Source: Chrysemys picta bellii
Lineage: Eukaryota > Chordata > Testudines > Emydidae
Direction: 5' to 3'
NCBI RefSeq assembly: GCF_011386835.1
Contig: NC_088791.1
Location: 55,261,498 to 55,325,497, forward strand
Length of the DNA stretch: 64,000 nt
Positions 22,307 to 33,627 of the stretch are shown piece by piece. The translations under genes and the position numbers were made by a program. Position 1 is the first letter of the stretch. Every line of letters starts with the position of its first letter. The notes beneath the pieces were generated by a model. That model searched no databases. It was not told the origin of the DNA and was given only the letters and a program-made list of their open reading frames with translations.

Positions 22307-23230
22307 TGTGATAAATGAAGGGGTGGGGGGTAAACTCCCTTTTATGGACAGCCAGCCAGCCAGTTAGCTATAAAATTCCTCTTAGTAGCTGTTCTCTACT
22401 TGATTTACCTGTAAAGGGTTAAAAAGTCCAGGTAAAAGGAAGGGAGTGGGCACCTGACCAAAAGAGCCAATGGGAAGCTAGAACTTTTTAAAATTGCGGG
22501 GAAAAGCTTTCCCTTTATGTGCTGTTGATGTTCTCCGCGAAAGAGGGGAACAGGGAGCAGTTATGCTGTGAGAAGCTGAAGGCCAAATATGAAAATCATC
22601 AGATTATATCTAAAACTACTTATTTAACAACTCGGATATGTAAGTAGATCAGGAATGTTTAGAAAAACGCGATTAGGTTTATTTCTGTTTATTTCTTATT
22701 GGCTTGTGGACTTCTCTGTGCTAACCCCAAATGCTTTTTGTTTTGCTTGTAACCTTTAAGCTGGGCCTCAAGAAGGTTATTCTTTATGTTTAATTTTTGT
22801 AAGTGGGTTTTTTAAATATAGCAAAAGCCTAAGTTCCAGATGTATTTTCTTTCTCTTTGTTTTTAATAAAATTTACATTTTAAGAACAAGATTGGATTTT
22901 TGGTGTCCTAAGAGGTTTGTGCATATGTTGTTTAATTAGCTGGGGGCAAAAGCTAATTTCCTTTGTTTTCTTTCTCAGCTCTTCCCTGGAGGGGGGGCGG
23001 GTAAAAGGGCTTGAGAGTACCCCACAGGAAGGAATTCCCAAGTGCGCCTTCCTGGGTTCCAAGGGGTTTTGCATTTGGGTGGTGGCAGCATCTACCCATC
23101 CCAGGTCAGAGAGACGCATTAATCTTGGGAGTTTAATACAAGCCTGGAGTGGCCAGTATAAAGTTTTAGAATCCTTGTGGGCCCCCACCTTCTGCACTCG
23201 GAGTGCCAGAGTGGGGAATCAGCCTTGACG
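22307..23230 (+). mobile_element. Solo LTR (about 924 bp) inside the foldback element
   Basis: It starts TGTGATAAATGAAGG and ends near CAGCCTTGAC, with a final CA expected but CG present, perhaps decayed. It contains a U3-like region with AGGGTTAAAAAG, an AATAAA signal at 22865-22870, and a long downstream region with GGAAGGAATTCCCAAG. No primer-binding site or gene follows, so it is a solo LTR. The target duplication is not clear (GAGAT versus GTGGT). The parent family is not assigned. Confidence 0.68.
22865..22870 (+). promoter_or_regulatory. Polyadenylation signal AATAAA of the solo LTR
   Basis: AATAAA in a T-rich context near the middle of the LTR. This is the usual mark of the R/U5 boundary region of a long LTR. 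Confidence 0.5.
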
Positions 23231-23375
23231 GTGGTAGAGGCTCCCAGAGCTCGGGCTGCAGCTTGAGCCCAAATGTCTACACAGCAATTAAACAGCTCTC
23301 CAGCCTGAGCCCTGCACATCTGAGTCAGTTGGCATGGGTCTGCTGTGGGTGTCTAATTGCAGTGTAGACATACCT

Positions 23376-26300
23376 GGAAGGAAACAGATAGGGCCTTCAT
23401 GGCATTCCCTTAAAACAGTAGTAGGTCTATAACTAGATAAGCGACTAGGAAACCCACATAGCCAAAGTCAATATTCATGCCAGCTGAGAGACAAAGGGGC
23501 AATATCCTCACACTAATCTAGCTGAAAGCACCACATTGACGAGCAGTTGTTGTTTTATCAAGGCTATAAAAAGAATCTTTTTAATTCCAGAAAACTTTTT
23601 ACAGAACACTATTTAGTTCTCTTATTGAGAATCTATTGAAAATTCCATTTCTGATGGAGTAAAATATTTAGCATGTTCAATAGTCTCATTGAAGTAAATG
23701 GTACTACGAATGTATAGCAAAGCACATGAGTAAGACTCTTCAAGACTGGGACCTACTTGGATAACTAGTAAATGAATACACATCTAAATTCTAGGCACTA
23801 AGCCTATAAAAGATAACTTTGATAAGATATATTTAAAAGATATATTCTATTAAAAGAATTGTAAATATGAATAAAACAACTTGGAAATTTTTTTGTAATT
23901 GCCAGTCATCATTAAAACATTTGAATGTCCCATTAATTTTAATGCTCTAATCAATTTTTGATTAGCTAGATCGTTAAGCATCCATTGTCAAGTGTTGCTA
24001 AGGTCTGCGAAATTACTTTTCATATCACATAAGATGTCACCTGAGTGCAGTTCAGCCATCATCAGGAGTCAAGGTCATGCCAGCAGCATATTTACTTTGT
24101 TGCATCAGCCTGCAACACTTATTTAGCACGTCAGAAACAATACGTCAATGTATATCAAAGCAACAATTGTCTGAGACTAGGGACATCAGATAAAAAGACA
24201 ACGGGATCATTTCTTAAAATAATAAGGAGCAAGTGACTCAGTCATTCTAGCAAGTTTCTGCTGAGTAACTCTAGTGATCTTGTTTATTGGTCAACATTTC
24301 CCAAAATCAAATCAAAGTACCCATTTTGGGGTGGGAAGGGGGAATGGATGAAATGGAATCCTATGGGTCAGAGTCTCAGATTAGTGCAACCCTATTGAAA
24401 TCAATGGAGCTATGCCAATTTACACCTGTTGGTGATCTGGGTCTGTGTCAGCACATTGAGAGGCAATTAGTGCAGGATTATAAAAAACATGATCATTTGA
24501 CAGAACAGTTCACACACCTCACTGAAGTGCAGGGGTATTACATCAGTCTTACGTTTATATTGAACCTGGCTCCAACTATAACAGAAACTATATATTTATA
24601 TATTTATAGTTATCGCTAAAAGGTTCACTCTGTCGTGTTCAGTCCGATAAACAACAGGATGAGATTTTGATACCACATGAAAAGAAAAAGGGGGGAAAAG
24701 AACTGAGGAATGTCACTTGATGGACACTGATAGGTATTTATTCACCATGACCTAATTCACTGCTCGTTTCTGGAGCCCAGGGCAATGAATAACATATTAA
24801 GTGATACTAGTGTGAAACATGGTTTCTGCTCCAACAGCAATCTTAGGAAATAAACTGCCTTTATATGTAAAAAACATACACAATCCTTCCCTTTTTTCCA
24901 GAATCCATTTCACAGTTGCAGATTGTTGCAATATGGTCAGTTACATTAATTCCAGTGTTATTACCTTCCCCAAAGCCTGGCACTTTTCTAGTTAGCCTGC
25001 CAAGCAAGTCATATTCCTCCAATTCTATTTCCTTCTGTTTCTAAGTGTTCATCAGCCACCTATTAATATAATCATGTAGTATATTTGCAATGCACATTTT
25101 TATGCCCATGTAGCCTTTTTAAAATACTAACCAGCACTGTTCATCCATTCTCCTCTATATTACAGCAAATGCTAATGAGGGGGAAGCATCTCTTTGTTTT
25201 CCAAAAACAGGAGAGCAGTAGTGAATGTTTGCGCATGTTTAGTTTGCTGTGATATTTTATACATATAAGCATGTTCCTTTCACAAAAAGAAAACACTAAA
25301 AATGTAAAACTGGGAAATATTTACAGATGGGAAGGAAAAGAGATGCATAAAATGCAAAACAAAAGTGCAAAATTAGCATTTATGCTCATTTCTTTGCATT
25401 CCACTAAAATATAAATCAAGGCAAGTCTTTGATTATAGTTCTGACGCCCTTTAAGGAGACAGGAAATGTATATATTATATCAACTGAAATTTATTTCTAG
25501 ATACTCTATGGAAATAGATGTATTTTATGAAGGGATTTTTTTAATGATGTGATTAACTTTTTTCTTGTAATGGAAAACAAAAAGTTGTATTCAAATTAAG
25601 AGAACAAGCACGTGCTAACAAAGTGAACCCTCCTAATCGTTATAAATAAATGAGCTCACAACAAGTAGTTTAACATCTGTTAAACAAGATGAACAGGCTG
25701 TTCAGTTCAGACATACTGAAATATAGGAGAACTCTTCTTGTGGCAGAAAAAAACTACAAATCAGTGTACCAGTTTTAGTAATATAATGCACTCCTATTTA
25801 GCCACATTTCTTATGGAACACCTGATGCGTTGTTAATGGGCTTTTAGATTATGCCAGCTGGCCAACTTAAAAAAAGTTGGACTCCAAGTCCCTAGAAAAT
25901 AGTGAACAGAGAACATCTGACTTTAAAAATTGTCTACTCTGGGTTCCCAAAAGTACACAGAAGATTTGAGAGGCAGTATTTGAACTGAGTGGTTATGTCA
26001 GACCCACCTGGCCCACTTCTGCCACACACTTGCCCACACTTTTCTTCAACAGCACCTGCTCTGATGGCAGTGTATGGGGTTAGGGCTATAATCATGAGAC
26101 TTAGAATGAGAACATTTTGGGGACCAATAATTCATTAGAACTCGGAAACTAACTAATAAATTTTCTTAAAACACCTCCAAAAATTCAAGATTTAATGGAT
26201 TATGTGCTGAAAATTTGGGGCAGATACACTGTAGTTTTCATATAAGACAAAGAAGTTAAACTCCTACTTTAAGTGCAAAACTTAATGCATCTGTAACGAC

Positions 26301-27150
26301 AGTGACACAACAGGTGCCATCATAATATAGTTCTAACCCAGGAGACATAACCACACAGAAAGCTGAGAAATACTGAGAGAGAGGTAACTGTGGCTTTCTA
26401 CAGCATGTACAAATGAGAAAATACAAAAAGAGTTACCTTTGAGGTTCTCAAAAATTATGTTAAAAGTAAATCAGTTTAGAGCAGCAGAACAGAAAATGCA
26501 AAGATTCTTTGCAAATAATTAAACATTGTCATTCTAGTTTATCTTTAATTAATTAAGAGAAAGGCACGGCACCCTCCAGAGGTATGGAAGACTGTTCAGA
26601 AATTGTGTCACAAATGATCTTTATTTAATTCTTCCACTTGAGGATTATTTATCTTCTTTTCTCATGATGGTCTCCTCCTAGCTCATAAATTGGAGCTAGT
26701 TACCAGCAATAGTCACTAATTTCCCCTAAAGATGTTTTGACTTTTCATACTGACATTGGACTATTTACTTTTTGATATAATTTATATTGTTTCGAATTGT
26801 GTGCATTGCTTTTTTCCCAAAATCCTCTTTGTAAGCCTATAAATTATCTATTTTTATATATATAGCTTGTCTGAAATAATTAATCTGTTTCAAAGGGAAA
26901 ATAAATGAACACAAATTTTGTCTCAGAGGAGGTATATTGGTTTTATTAAATAAGGGCTCTGTTCAGCCAAAATTAAGTTCTCCAGTAAACCTGAAAAAGC
27001 TATAGCAGGTGTGTACTATAGATGAGGCCAAGACTGAAAATTCAGATTTGGAATCAGATTTAACCAGTGGGCTGCAGGATATTCCAACATGGAGATTCCC
27101 TCAGTCCTCCTGTTGATGCTATTCCACTGTGGAGTAAATAATGAAAGTGT
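23376..27150. other. Intergenic, AT-rich, no gene seen
   Basis: Long AT-rich stretch without coding evidence, apart from the short palindromic repeat at 24366-24447. The open stretch at 24287-24619 overlaps that repeat and is not a gene. Confidence 0.6.
24366..24447. repeat. Short palindromic repeat (GGTCAGA...TCTGGGTC)
   Basis: GGGTCAGAGTCTCAGATTAG at the left returns inverted in GGTGATCTGGGTC at the right. AATCAATGGAGCTATGCC and CAATTTACACC lie in the right arm. It is an old, diverged foldback family; a similar phrase appears at 41811-41880. Confidence 0.45.
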
Positions 27151-27805
27151 GATTGAGCAAGCAAGAGAGCGACAGTAAGCGAGTATGGGAACAACTCTGT
27201 AACTTGGTGGTTAGAGCACTCACATGGGGGATCCAGTCCCCCTGCTCCAATGACTTTTTAAAATTACTTATGCACATTGGAGCAGCTTCAACAGGAGAGA
27301 GTGAGGAAATCCCCACACCAGACTATCCCATAGTCAAATGGTTAGGGCACTGATCTGGGAGGTGGCTGATTTGAGTTCAAATCCTTTCTAAGCCTGCCGG
27401 GCAGAGGGGTTAACTGCACTAACAGATCCCCTGTGTCCCAGGTGAATGTCCTAGACTGAACATTATGAGGGAAGAGGTCCTCTTCTGTGCAAAAGCAGTG
27501 TAGGGATCTAACCCCCACAGAGGGTTTGCAGCTGAGAAACTGAAGCAGAGGCGGTTGCCTCCCTCTAGGCTGTATGTAGGTGCTGAACTCCCTATGAGGA
27601 GTGAGGCTCAGGACACACCTTCTCCTCAGCATCTCCCATTGAATAGCTTAAACAGGGAGCTGCCTAGTATGCTGGCTTTTGTGAATCCCATTCTAAGGCA
27701 TCCAACTCTCCCCATTCATTGTACCTAGAGCCTAGGAGCCTAATGCAGGCTTTGTGAATCCCAGTGATTTTCTAGGCAGCTAAAAATTTGGTTTGGTGAC
27801 AATCA

Positions 27806-28296
27806 GGACATGTCTACGCAGCAAAGAAAAAACTGTATCTGGCTCATGCCCGCTGACCAAAGATGTTCACACAGATCTTATCCCTATCATATACTTCCTT
27901 GTATGTGCAATTGGACTCAGTGGGAACACCGTGGTCATTTACGTGGTTTTGCGTTATGCCAAGATGAAAACAGTCACTAACATTTACATCTTGAATTTAT
28001 CAGTAGCAGATGTACTCTTCATGCTTGGCTTGCCATTCCTGGGGACTCAGCAGCTGACTCAGGTTTGTGGGGTTCAGGCTGCAGGATTGTTTCATTACTT
28101 AGTGTGTAGACTTCCAGGATCAGGCTGGAGCCCGAGTTCTGGGACCCTCCCAACCCACAGGGTCCTAGAGTCTGGGCTCCAGCCTGACCCTGGAAGTCTA
28201 CACAGCAATGAAACAGCCTCATAGCCTGAGCCCTGCACGTCTGAGTCAGGTGGCATGGGCCAGTAGTGGGTTTTTCTTTGCTGTGTAGACATATCC
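27806..28296. mobile_element. Foldback element carrying host-gene DNA
   Basis: The ends GGACATGTCTACGCAGCAAA and the inverse GGATATGTCTACACAGCAAA pair, flanked by TCA on both sides (27803-27805 and 28297-28299), a PIF/Harbinger-like 3-bp duplication. The centre GGAGCCCGAGTTCTGGGACC answers GGTCCTAGAGTCTGGGCTCC. The left arm is interrupted by 27858-28052. Without that segment the arm aligns with the right arm throughout. It is non-coding except for the captured piece. Confidence 0.72.
27858..28052 (+). pseudogene. Somatostatin receptor fragment (TM1-TM2) captured in a foldback element
   Basis: The 195 bp read in one frame as the first two transmembrane helices of a class A receptor. TM1 is [20 protein letters not shown], with the GN signature of helix 1. 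Intracellular loop 1 is [13 protein letters not shown], and TM2 is [17 protein letters not shown], with the conserved LxxxD. The [13 protein letters not shown] block is diagnostic of somatostatin receptors and closest to types 5 and 2 as I remember them. The receptor binds somatostatin and signals through Gi at the plasma membrane. This piece has no N-terminus, no DRY box and no TM3-TM7, so it cannot make a receptor. It lies between two GCTGAC copies (27852-27857 and 28053-28058). No poly-A or intron trace is seen. The surrounding open frame (27793-28224) is a chance fusion with transposon sequence. Confidence 0.85.
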
Positions 28297-29189
28297 TCAG
28301 CATCCTTTGTGAATCTAGCTCTAGGTGCTTTTGAAAATCCTTCTAGGTGCCTGTCTGCATCTCTAGGCACCTACACGCCTTTAGAAAACAGGCCCCTAGG
28401 ATGGGCTTTGCAAGGGAGCTAAGTCCAAAATGTAGATTCTCAAAACCCCCAGTCAGCTGAATTCCCTAGACACCTAAGCTTACACTGGTGAAGTCCCCAT
28501 GGCACCTCAATTTCTCTCTCTGGCCCAATGACTATTAAGTATCTTATACAAAGTGGAAGAGCTTCCACAGACAAGACTGAGAGATCCACCTCAGAATACC
28601 CAGTGGTTAGGACACTCCTTTGGGAAACCTGCATTCAGATCCCTGCTCCACAACAGAAAGAGTGGGAATCTGAACCCAGGTCTCCTGCATCCCGAATGAG
28701 TGCTCTAACCACTAGGCTATTGGGCTTGGGAGGAAGAATAACATAATTACCACCATTTTTCCTGAGAAAGGGGTGACCTGGCTTAGGAAGCTAATGTGAG
28801 GATAGGGGTCAGAACTGTGAATCACAACTGGTGGCGGCATCTCCCTCCCACTTCCCTCTGAGGTGTGGGACAGGCCATACCTTCTCCTCAGCATTTAATA
28901 CTGGCTAGCTTGGGCATCTAGCTCCCTGCTCACTGTGCTGGTTTTTGTGGATCCGATTCTTAAGTGCCTTATTCTTCCCATGTAGTTGCACAGGGAGACC
29001 GGGCACCTAACTCAGGATTGTGAATTCCACTTGGTAGCAGGGTACCTAAAAGTTAGGCACTGCAATGCTCAGCCAATACCCTGTTCTGAATGCCACCTTA
29101 GCAGTCTAAATCCCATTCATTTACTGACTCTTGACTTTCCATGGGACTTAGGTGCCAAAGCTAACTGAAGTGCTTTTTGAAAATTTTAT

Positions 29190-29330
29190 CTTTGATCTCT
29201 TTGTGCCTCAGTTTCCAGCTGCAAAATTGGGACAATGATACTGCCTTACCTCAGAGCTTTTGTGAGGACAAAGTCATTAATGTTTACAAGGAGCTCAGAT
29301 ATTATGGAGTTAGAGGCCATGTAAGTATTT
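29190..29330 (-). repeat. MIR-like SINE remnant
   Basis: CTCTTTGTGCCTCAGTTTCC, AAAATTGGGACAATGATACTG and TTTTGTGAGGAC follow the order of the MIR core read on the minus strand. It is strongly diverged, as expected for an old amniote SINE. Confidence 0.5.
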
Positions 29331-29334
29331 AGAT

Positions 29335-31598
29335 ATAGAGATTTCTGAGTTTTAGGAGTAATGAAGGAGCATCTGAAACATATTTAATGCTGTGATGTTG
29401 AAAATAGAAACATACATATTTTATTTAAAGTATATTCTTAAAATCATGGTTCTTTATATGCTAAGTTTCATCCTATGGCAAACATGACAGTGACCCAAGG
29501 GAACACCATTGTAACACCCTTATACAGGGAGTTGATGATCTCAATCTGTACTTAAGGCAGACATTAAAAAAGTAGGGTTACTTTTCTACAGAATGTTTTG
29601 TTTTTTTTTCTGATTGCCATTGTGTTTGTTAGCATCTAAGTCCTGGAGCTGCTGCTGTGCCTGCCAACTAGTGGCCAGACACAAGAGCAGATTTAACCAA
29701 TGTGCAAAATCCCACGTCTGGTGGCTGGACTTCCTGTGTCTCTTCTTCACTTCACAACAGCTGAGGCTCCAGCTGGGGCCCTTGTGGCAGCTTCACCCAG
29801 GTGAGTCAAAATACCAAACCAGTAGGAATTGTTCTAAGCTCATCTCAGCCGGAAGCTGGGGCATGCAATATTTTTCAATGTTATTAAATGAGTTCATTTC
29901 ATTGGTATTTTAGAGCAGTTTTGCTTTCTCCCCCCTTTGCAATCTGTTTTTTATTGTTAGCTAGTTTTATATAAGTCTTGCTCTGCGGGTTCCCTGGAAA
30001 GAAGAAAAAGGGGGTCCTCTGTAATTTACAAGTTTAATGAACACCAGTCTGTATCTTTCAAGTGCTCTTGATTTTGCATCAGTTTCTTCCTGACCTCCTT
30101 AAATCTAGTATTGCTCATTAAAAACTTGGCTGAAAAGAGTGAGAAAAATGCCTTGACACTTTGTTACATTCTGCCCTTCTTATTTGCCCTGGAACACTCT
30201 GACATCTGGACCTTTGACTATATACAGCCACTCCATCACTAATCTTCCTTTCTGTGTCTATCAAATTTGTAAAGTGCCCATTACTGCAGTGTCTAATAGA
30301 TTCCTGCCCTGCCTATTCATTCCTATATATCATTACACTTGCTTCCACTACCATACTCCACTGCAATATATGGTCTTGCTTTTCAAAAACTGGCTCTAAA
30401 TATGCACAGTACTAGAACGTATAAAGGGTTAACAGAATTCTCTTAATTACTCAGAAATTCTTTAGGTGATTTCCATAGCTTCATCAAACTTTTGACAGAT
30501 GCCTGATGAAAGACTTCCGTAGTCCAAGCAGAGTCCATATTTGGGTTTATTATTATTGATAATAATGCTGCCTCAAATTTTTTCAACTCTATTATTAAAA
30601 TCATTTACTGTTTTTTTTTTAAAGTCAAGTATCTCTATAATTGCATTGGTACTTTCTTGAGATGATTATAAGCAGGAGGTGGAGTCTGCTTACCATTTGT
30701 TATTTTATTATGCAGTCTTTCTTTCTGTGTGATATTCTTTGATATGTGTTACTTTGTTGGGCTCTTTTATTGTGGTTACAGGGTGTTAATACACTTCTAG
30801 CATACCACAGGTGCTATTCAAATCAGAAGTGTTTAGCTTTGATCATGCTATTCCTGTTATCCTTCATGATTACCTCAATTTGCATAAGGCTTGATTCCCT
30901 GGTTTGTGATCTGTCATTTGGTTTGGTTCCATCCTCTCAAGTCTCTCTAGGTTCCTTATTTGATTTTCTTTCCTGTTTTGCTCTGCTCTAGAGTTTGGAC
31001 TGTTTTGAAAGTGGTTAATTTCAAAGGCAAGGATGTGTTTTTGGGATTTTTTTTAACTTTGGTAGTTCAATTGTTTCGTTATAAATGTGACTTAGATCTA
31101 AATATCATTTGATGAATGGTTTGCTATTAAATATGTGGTTTGAACAGGAAGGGCAATAAAAAATCAGTCCTGTAGCGAGCAGCATCAAAGATTTAGTCAA
31201 TAGAACATTAGAAAAATAAATAGTCACCTCAAAATCAAATACTGGGCAGGACCCATATCTGATCCCACAAAGATGTCATAGATGGGACATCATGACATGG
31301 ACCCTGCCAGTGTTGGAACATGGCATGGACCTCTGCCTGTGCCCTTTTAAAGTCCAGGTGATGAGAATGGTCTTGAAATTGAAGTTTTTGGAACATATTG
31401 AAATATCAATTTAGTAAGTTATTAAGACTTCTATATTTATAAAAGTCTCCACTGCACTGTTTTGTATCCATAATCTCCTCTTAACAAAGTCAATCCTGTT
31501 CTTCATGTTTGCTAATGGCTGGCACAGTACATACACTCTCCACCATGGGCAATGGAATTATTATTGTAGGGAACATGAATGAATTTACAAATCTGAAA
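29335..31598. other. Intergenic, no gene seen
   Basis: Unrecognised, mostly AT-rich. Plus-strand open stretches at 29614-29913, 30184-30399 and 30746-30991 show no motif or splice context that I can defend. Confidence 0.55.
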
Positions 31599-31612
31599 TA
31601 TATAATAATGAG

Positions 31613-31811
31613 AAGAACAGGAGTACTTGTGGCACCTTAGAGACTAACAAATTTATTAGAGCATAAGCTTTCGTGGACTACAGCCCACTTCTTCGGATGC
31701 ATATGTCCACGAAAGCTTATGCTCTAATAAATTTGTTAGTCTCTAAGGTGCCACAAGTACTCCTGTTCTTCTTTTTGCGGATACAGACTAACACGGCTGC
31801 TACTCTGAAAC
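31613..31811 (-). mobile_element. Penelope-like inverted copy with 13-bp target duplication
   Basis: Two opposed copies of the same unit meet near 31700. AGTACTTGTGGCACCTTAGA at the left is the inverse of TCTAAGGTGCCACAAGTACT at the right. The right edge adds GCGGATACAGACTAACACGG. Perfect duplication ATATAATAATGAG at 31600-31612 and 31812-31824. The left (minus-strand) unit has a full hammerhead-like segment. The right unit keeps only its 3' part (CCACGAAAGCTTATGC). No protein is encoded. Confidence 0.7.
31659..31696 (-). ncRNA. Hammerhead-ribozyme-like motif, degenerate core
   Basis: On the minus strand: CCGAAGA core, helix II GTGGGCTGTAGTCCAC, GAAA, helix III GC-TTAT-GC, then TC. It is identical in the core to the copy at 12747. 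The C in place of the conserved U at core position 4 is therefore probably inherited from their source element. Confidence 0.45.
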
Positions 31812-31824
31812 ATATAATAATGAG

Positions 31825-32380
31825 GGCTCTCTGTCTTTAGATCTCACCTCTTTTCAGTCTACCCCTTAACACTAGGTGACTTCATCCACTTGAATGGATT
31901 TAACTCTACGCTGATGATTCTCAATTCTTCATCTGCACACCAGATTGCCCCTTCATTCTTTTTCTGTGTTCAGTCTCTTACCTCCTTCTGTCTCTCTGAA
32001 ATTTCATCTCAGATCATCTGCCATCATATTAAACTCAGCCTGGCCAAAACCACGCTCCTAATATTGCGCTTCAAACCCTCTCTGGGTCCATCTACTCCAC
32101 CACAGTTAACCACATCTCATTTCTCCTCCACCCCACCAGCTTACTGTGCCCTGGAAAATTTTTCGTGGATAAAAAACCCACTTCTTCAGATGCATGGAGA
32201 CACCTTTATGTCTTCCTCCATATTGTTCCTTATGCTTAGTGCATCCTACAACCAATTTATCATGCCTCCACATCATAGGTTGCTGGTGAAAATATTCTTT
32301 GGGAAGGCTGAGCAGAGGCATAGCCACGGTGGGCTTGGGTTACCCATAATTAGCACCCGGGTGACCCAAATCTGAGCACC
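31825..32380. other. Unassigned; possible LINE-like remnant with a hammerhead-like piece
   Basis: The plus strand has an open stretch at 31890-32375 whose translation around residues 5-60 loosely recalls LINE sequence after the YADD box, but no motif is secure. The segment 32157-32200 matches Penelope-like repeats. I do not assign a gene. Confidence 0.25.
32161..32189 (-). ncRNA. Hammerhead-like core without helix III
   Basis: On the minus strand: CTGAAGA, then a hairpin from GTGGGTTTTTTATCCAC, then GAAA. The core is better conserved than in the two CCGAAGA copies, since position 7 tolerates A. The sequence after GAAA (AATTTTCC) does not form the GC-TTAT-GC helix. It is followed on the plus strand by GATGCATGGAGA, a phrase of the same repeat family. 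Confidence 0.35.
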
Positions 32381-33003
32381 AGGCATAGTGCTTAAAGAGA
32401 GAAGAGTCACAGGTGGCTTCAGCCCCAGAAAAAGAATGTTTAAAAGATTGAGCCAGGTCGCTGAGGGGTGCAGTCTCATAGGAAAACTTCTGCTTCCTCA
32501 TACTGTTCCACTCAGCTCTGCTTCCCCATCAGCACAGGCTCAGACTCTGCCCCATGCCAACCAGCTCCAGTGACTGCCTCCTCATTGGCTGATTGTTTGG
32601 GAGCTGAGAGACAATTAGGTTCTCGTCAGGCCCCCTCCCAGCAGTGGGCGGAGGCAGGGCACACCTCCGCCAATGGAAGTAACCAGAACCGAGCGGTGTG
32701 TTCTGGAGTTGGAGCTTGCATCAATGCAGAACCCTTTTTGGTGTATGTTGTGTGCATCTTTTAGATCACAGGATCTTCTGGGAATATCTTTGAGGTGTTT
32801 AGTAGATATCTAGGAAATCACAAAGAATAAAGAAGAAAAAGAAGCATTTTTTTTGCAATATAGTCCCACTTTATTAAATATTCTGAATCAGCCCAAACAA
32901 CTGCCAGACCACAATTCCTATTGTCGTTTGTACCATATTGATGAAGATTATTAGGATACTGTATCTGCTGTAATTTGCCAGATATGCTTTGTGTGGGTGA
33001 ATG

Positions 33004-33034
<31 letters not shown>

Positions 33035-33500
33035 ACTGATAGCCATTATAAGCGTGAGTTGTGTGTGACTAATGTATTTATTGTATTATGTGTCTGCTTC
33101 TGTCTCCTCTGTGACTTTCAAAAATAAAAAAATGAAATAGAGAAAAATGCACTGTGCCTTCCACTAAATCAGAGGAGGCAAAACTTTAGATACTTATGGA
33201 TGTATATATGTGTAGTCAGGGACAATGTTTATTTGCACCAAAATATGCAAATGGGCAACTGCATGCACAAAATATATAGTTATATGGTTGCACTCATAAT
33301 TGCTTGTTTATGTCTGCATGTAATATTGGTCATGTGCAAAGAAAGTGCCTATTTTAAATAAAATATAGGGCTTTAAATGTTGGTGCTTATTATTGCTATA
33401 GATCTCTCTAATTTGCTTGTCATTGCAATTTTATTTGAGTTGGTAAAAATGGTATTATTTTTAAATGACTCAATTCGTCTATTTTAGGCATCTGTATGTC
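32381..33500. other. Intergenic; simple repeat within
   Basis: No gene or transposon recognised. 33004-33031 is a pure CT microsatellite of about 14 units. Confidence 0.55.
33004..33031. repeat. (CT)n microsatellite
   Basis: An uninterrupted CT dinucleotide run of about 28 bp. Confidence 0.95.
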
Positions 33501-33627
33501 CCCCTCACCATAGTACCTGAGCACTTCACACTCTAATATATTTATTCTCACAATATCCTGGTAAGGAAGGGCAATGCTATTATCCCCATTTTACAGATAA
33601 GTAACTGAGGCATACACAGGTTAAGGG

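Larger units (their letters stand above)
22162..23375. mobile_element. Foldback (GTCTACACTGCAATT) element, split by a solo LTR
   Basis: The left end GGGTAAGTCTACACTGCAAT pairs with the right end ATTGCAGTGTAGACATACC. Inner arms pair as well: GGGCTCTGGCTGGAGCCTGG, for instance, answers CTCCCAGAGCTCGGGC. Removing 22307-23230 restores a continuous palindrome of about 290 bp, so the LTR is a later insertion. It is related to the foldback at 27806-28296. Confidence 0.68.
27150..29185. repeat. Composite repeat with tRNA-like units on both strands
   Basis: 27331-27384 has TAGTCAAATGG plus GAGTTCAAATCC at tRNA spacing. A second, poorer unit (TTGGTGGTTAGAGCACTCAC) is at 27204-27223. On the minus strand, 28668-28722 reads AGCCTAGTGGTTAGAGC then GGGTTCAGATTCC. 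Between and beyond them run TAGGCACCTA-type words (28330-28480, 28970-29160). I take this as one or more old SINE-like composites; exact borders are unknown. The foldback at 27806-28296 is inserted in it. Confidence 0.5.

Noticed and set aside
27331..27384. A functional tRNA gene (plus strand)
   Set aside because: The boxes are at tRNA spacing but the stems are poor and the unit is part of a dispersed composite repeat.
27793..28224. A 143-codon open frame covering the receptor-like segment, as a real G-protein-coupled receptor gene
   Set aside because: Both ends of the frame are translated foldback transposon sequence. Only 27858-28052 is receptor-like, and it lacks the N-terminus, the DRY motif and five of seven helices.
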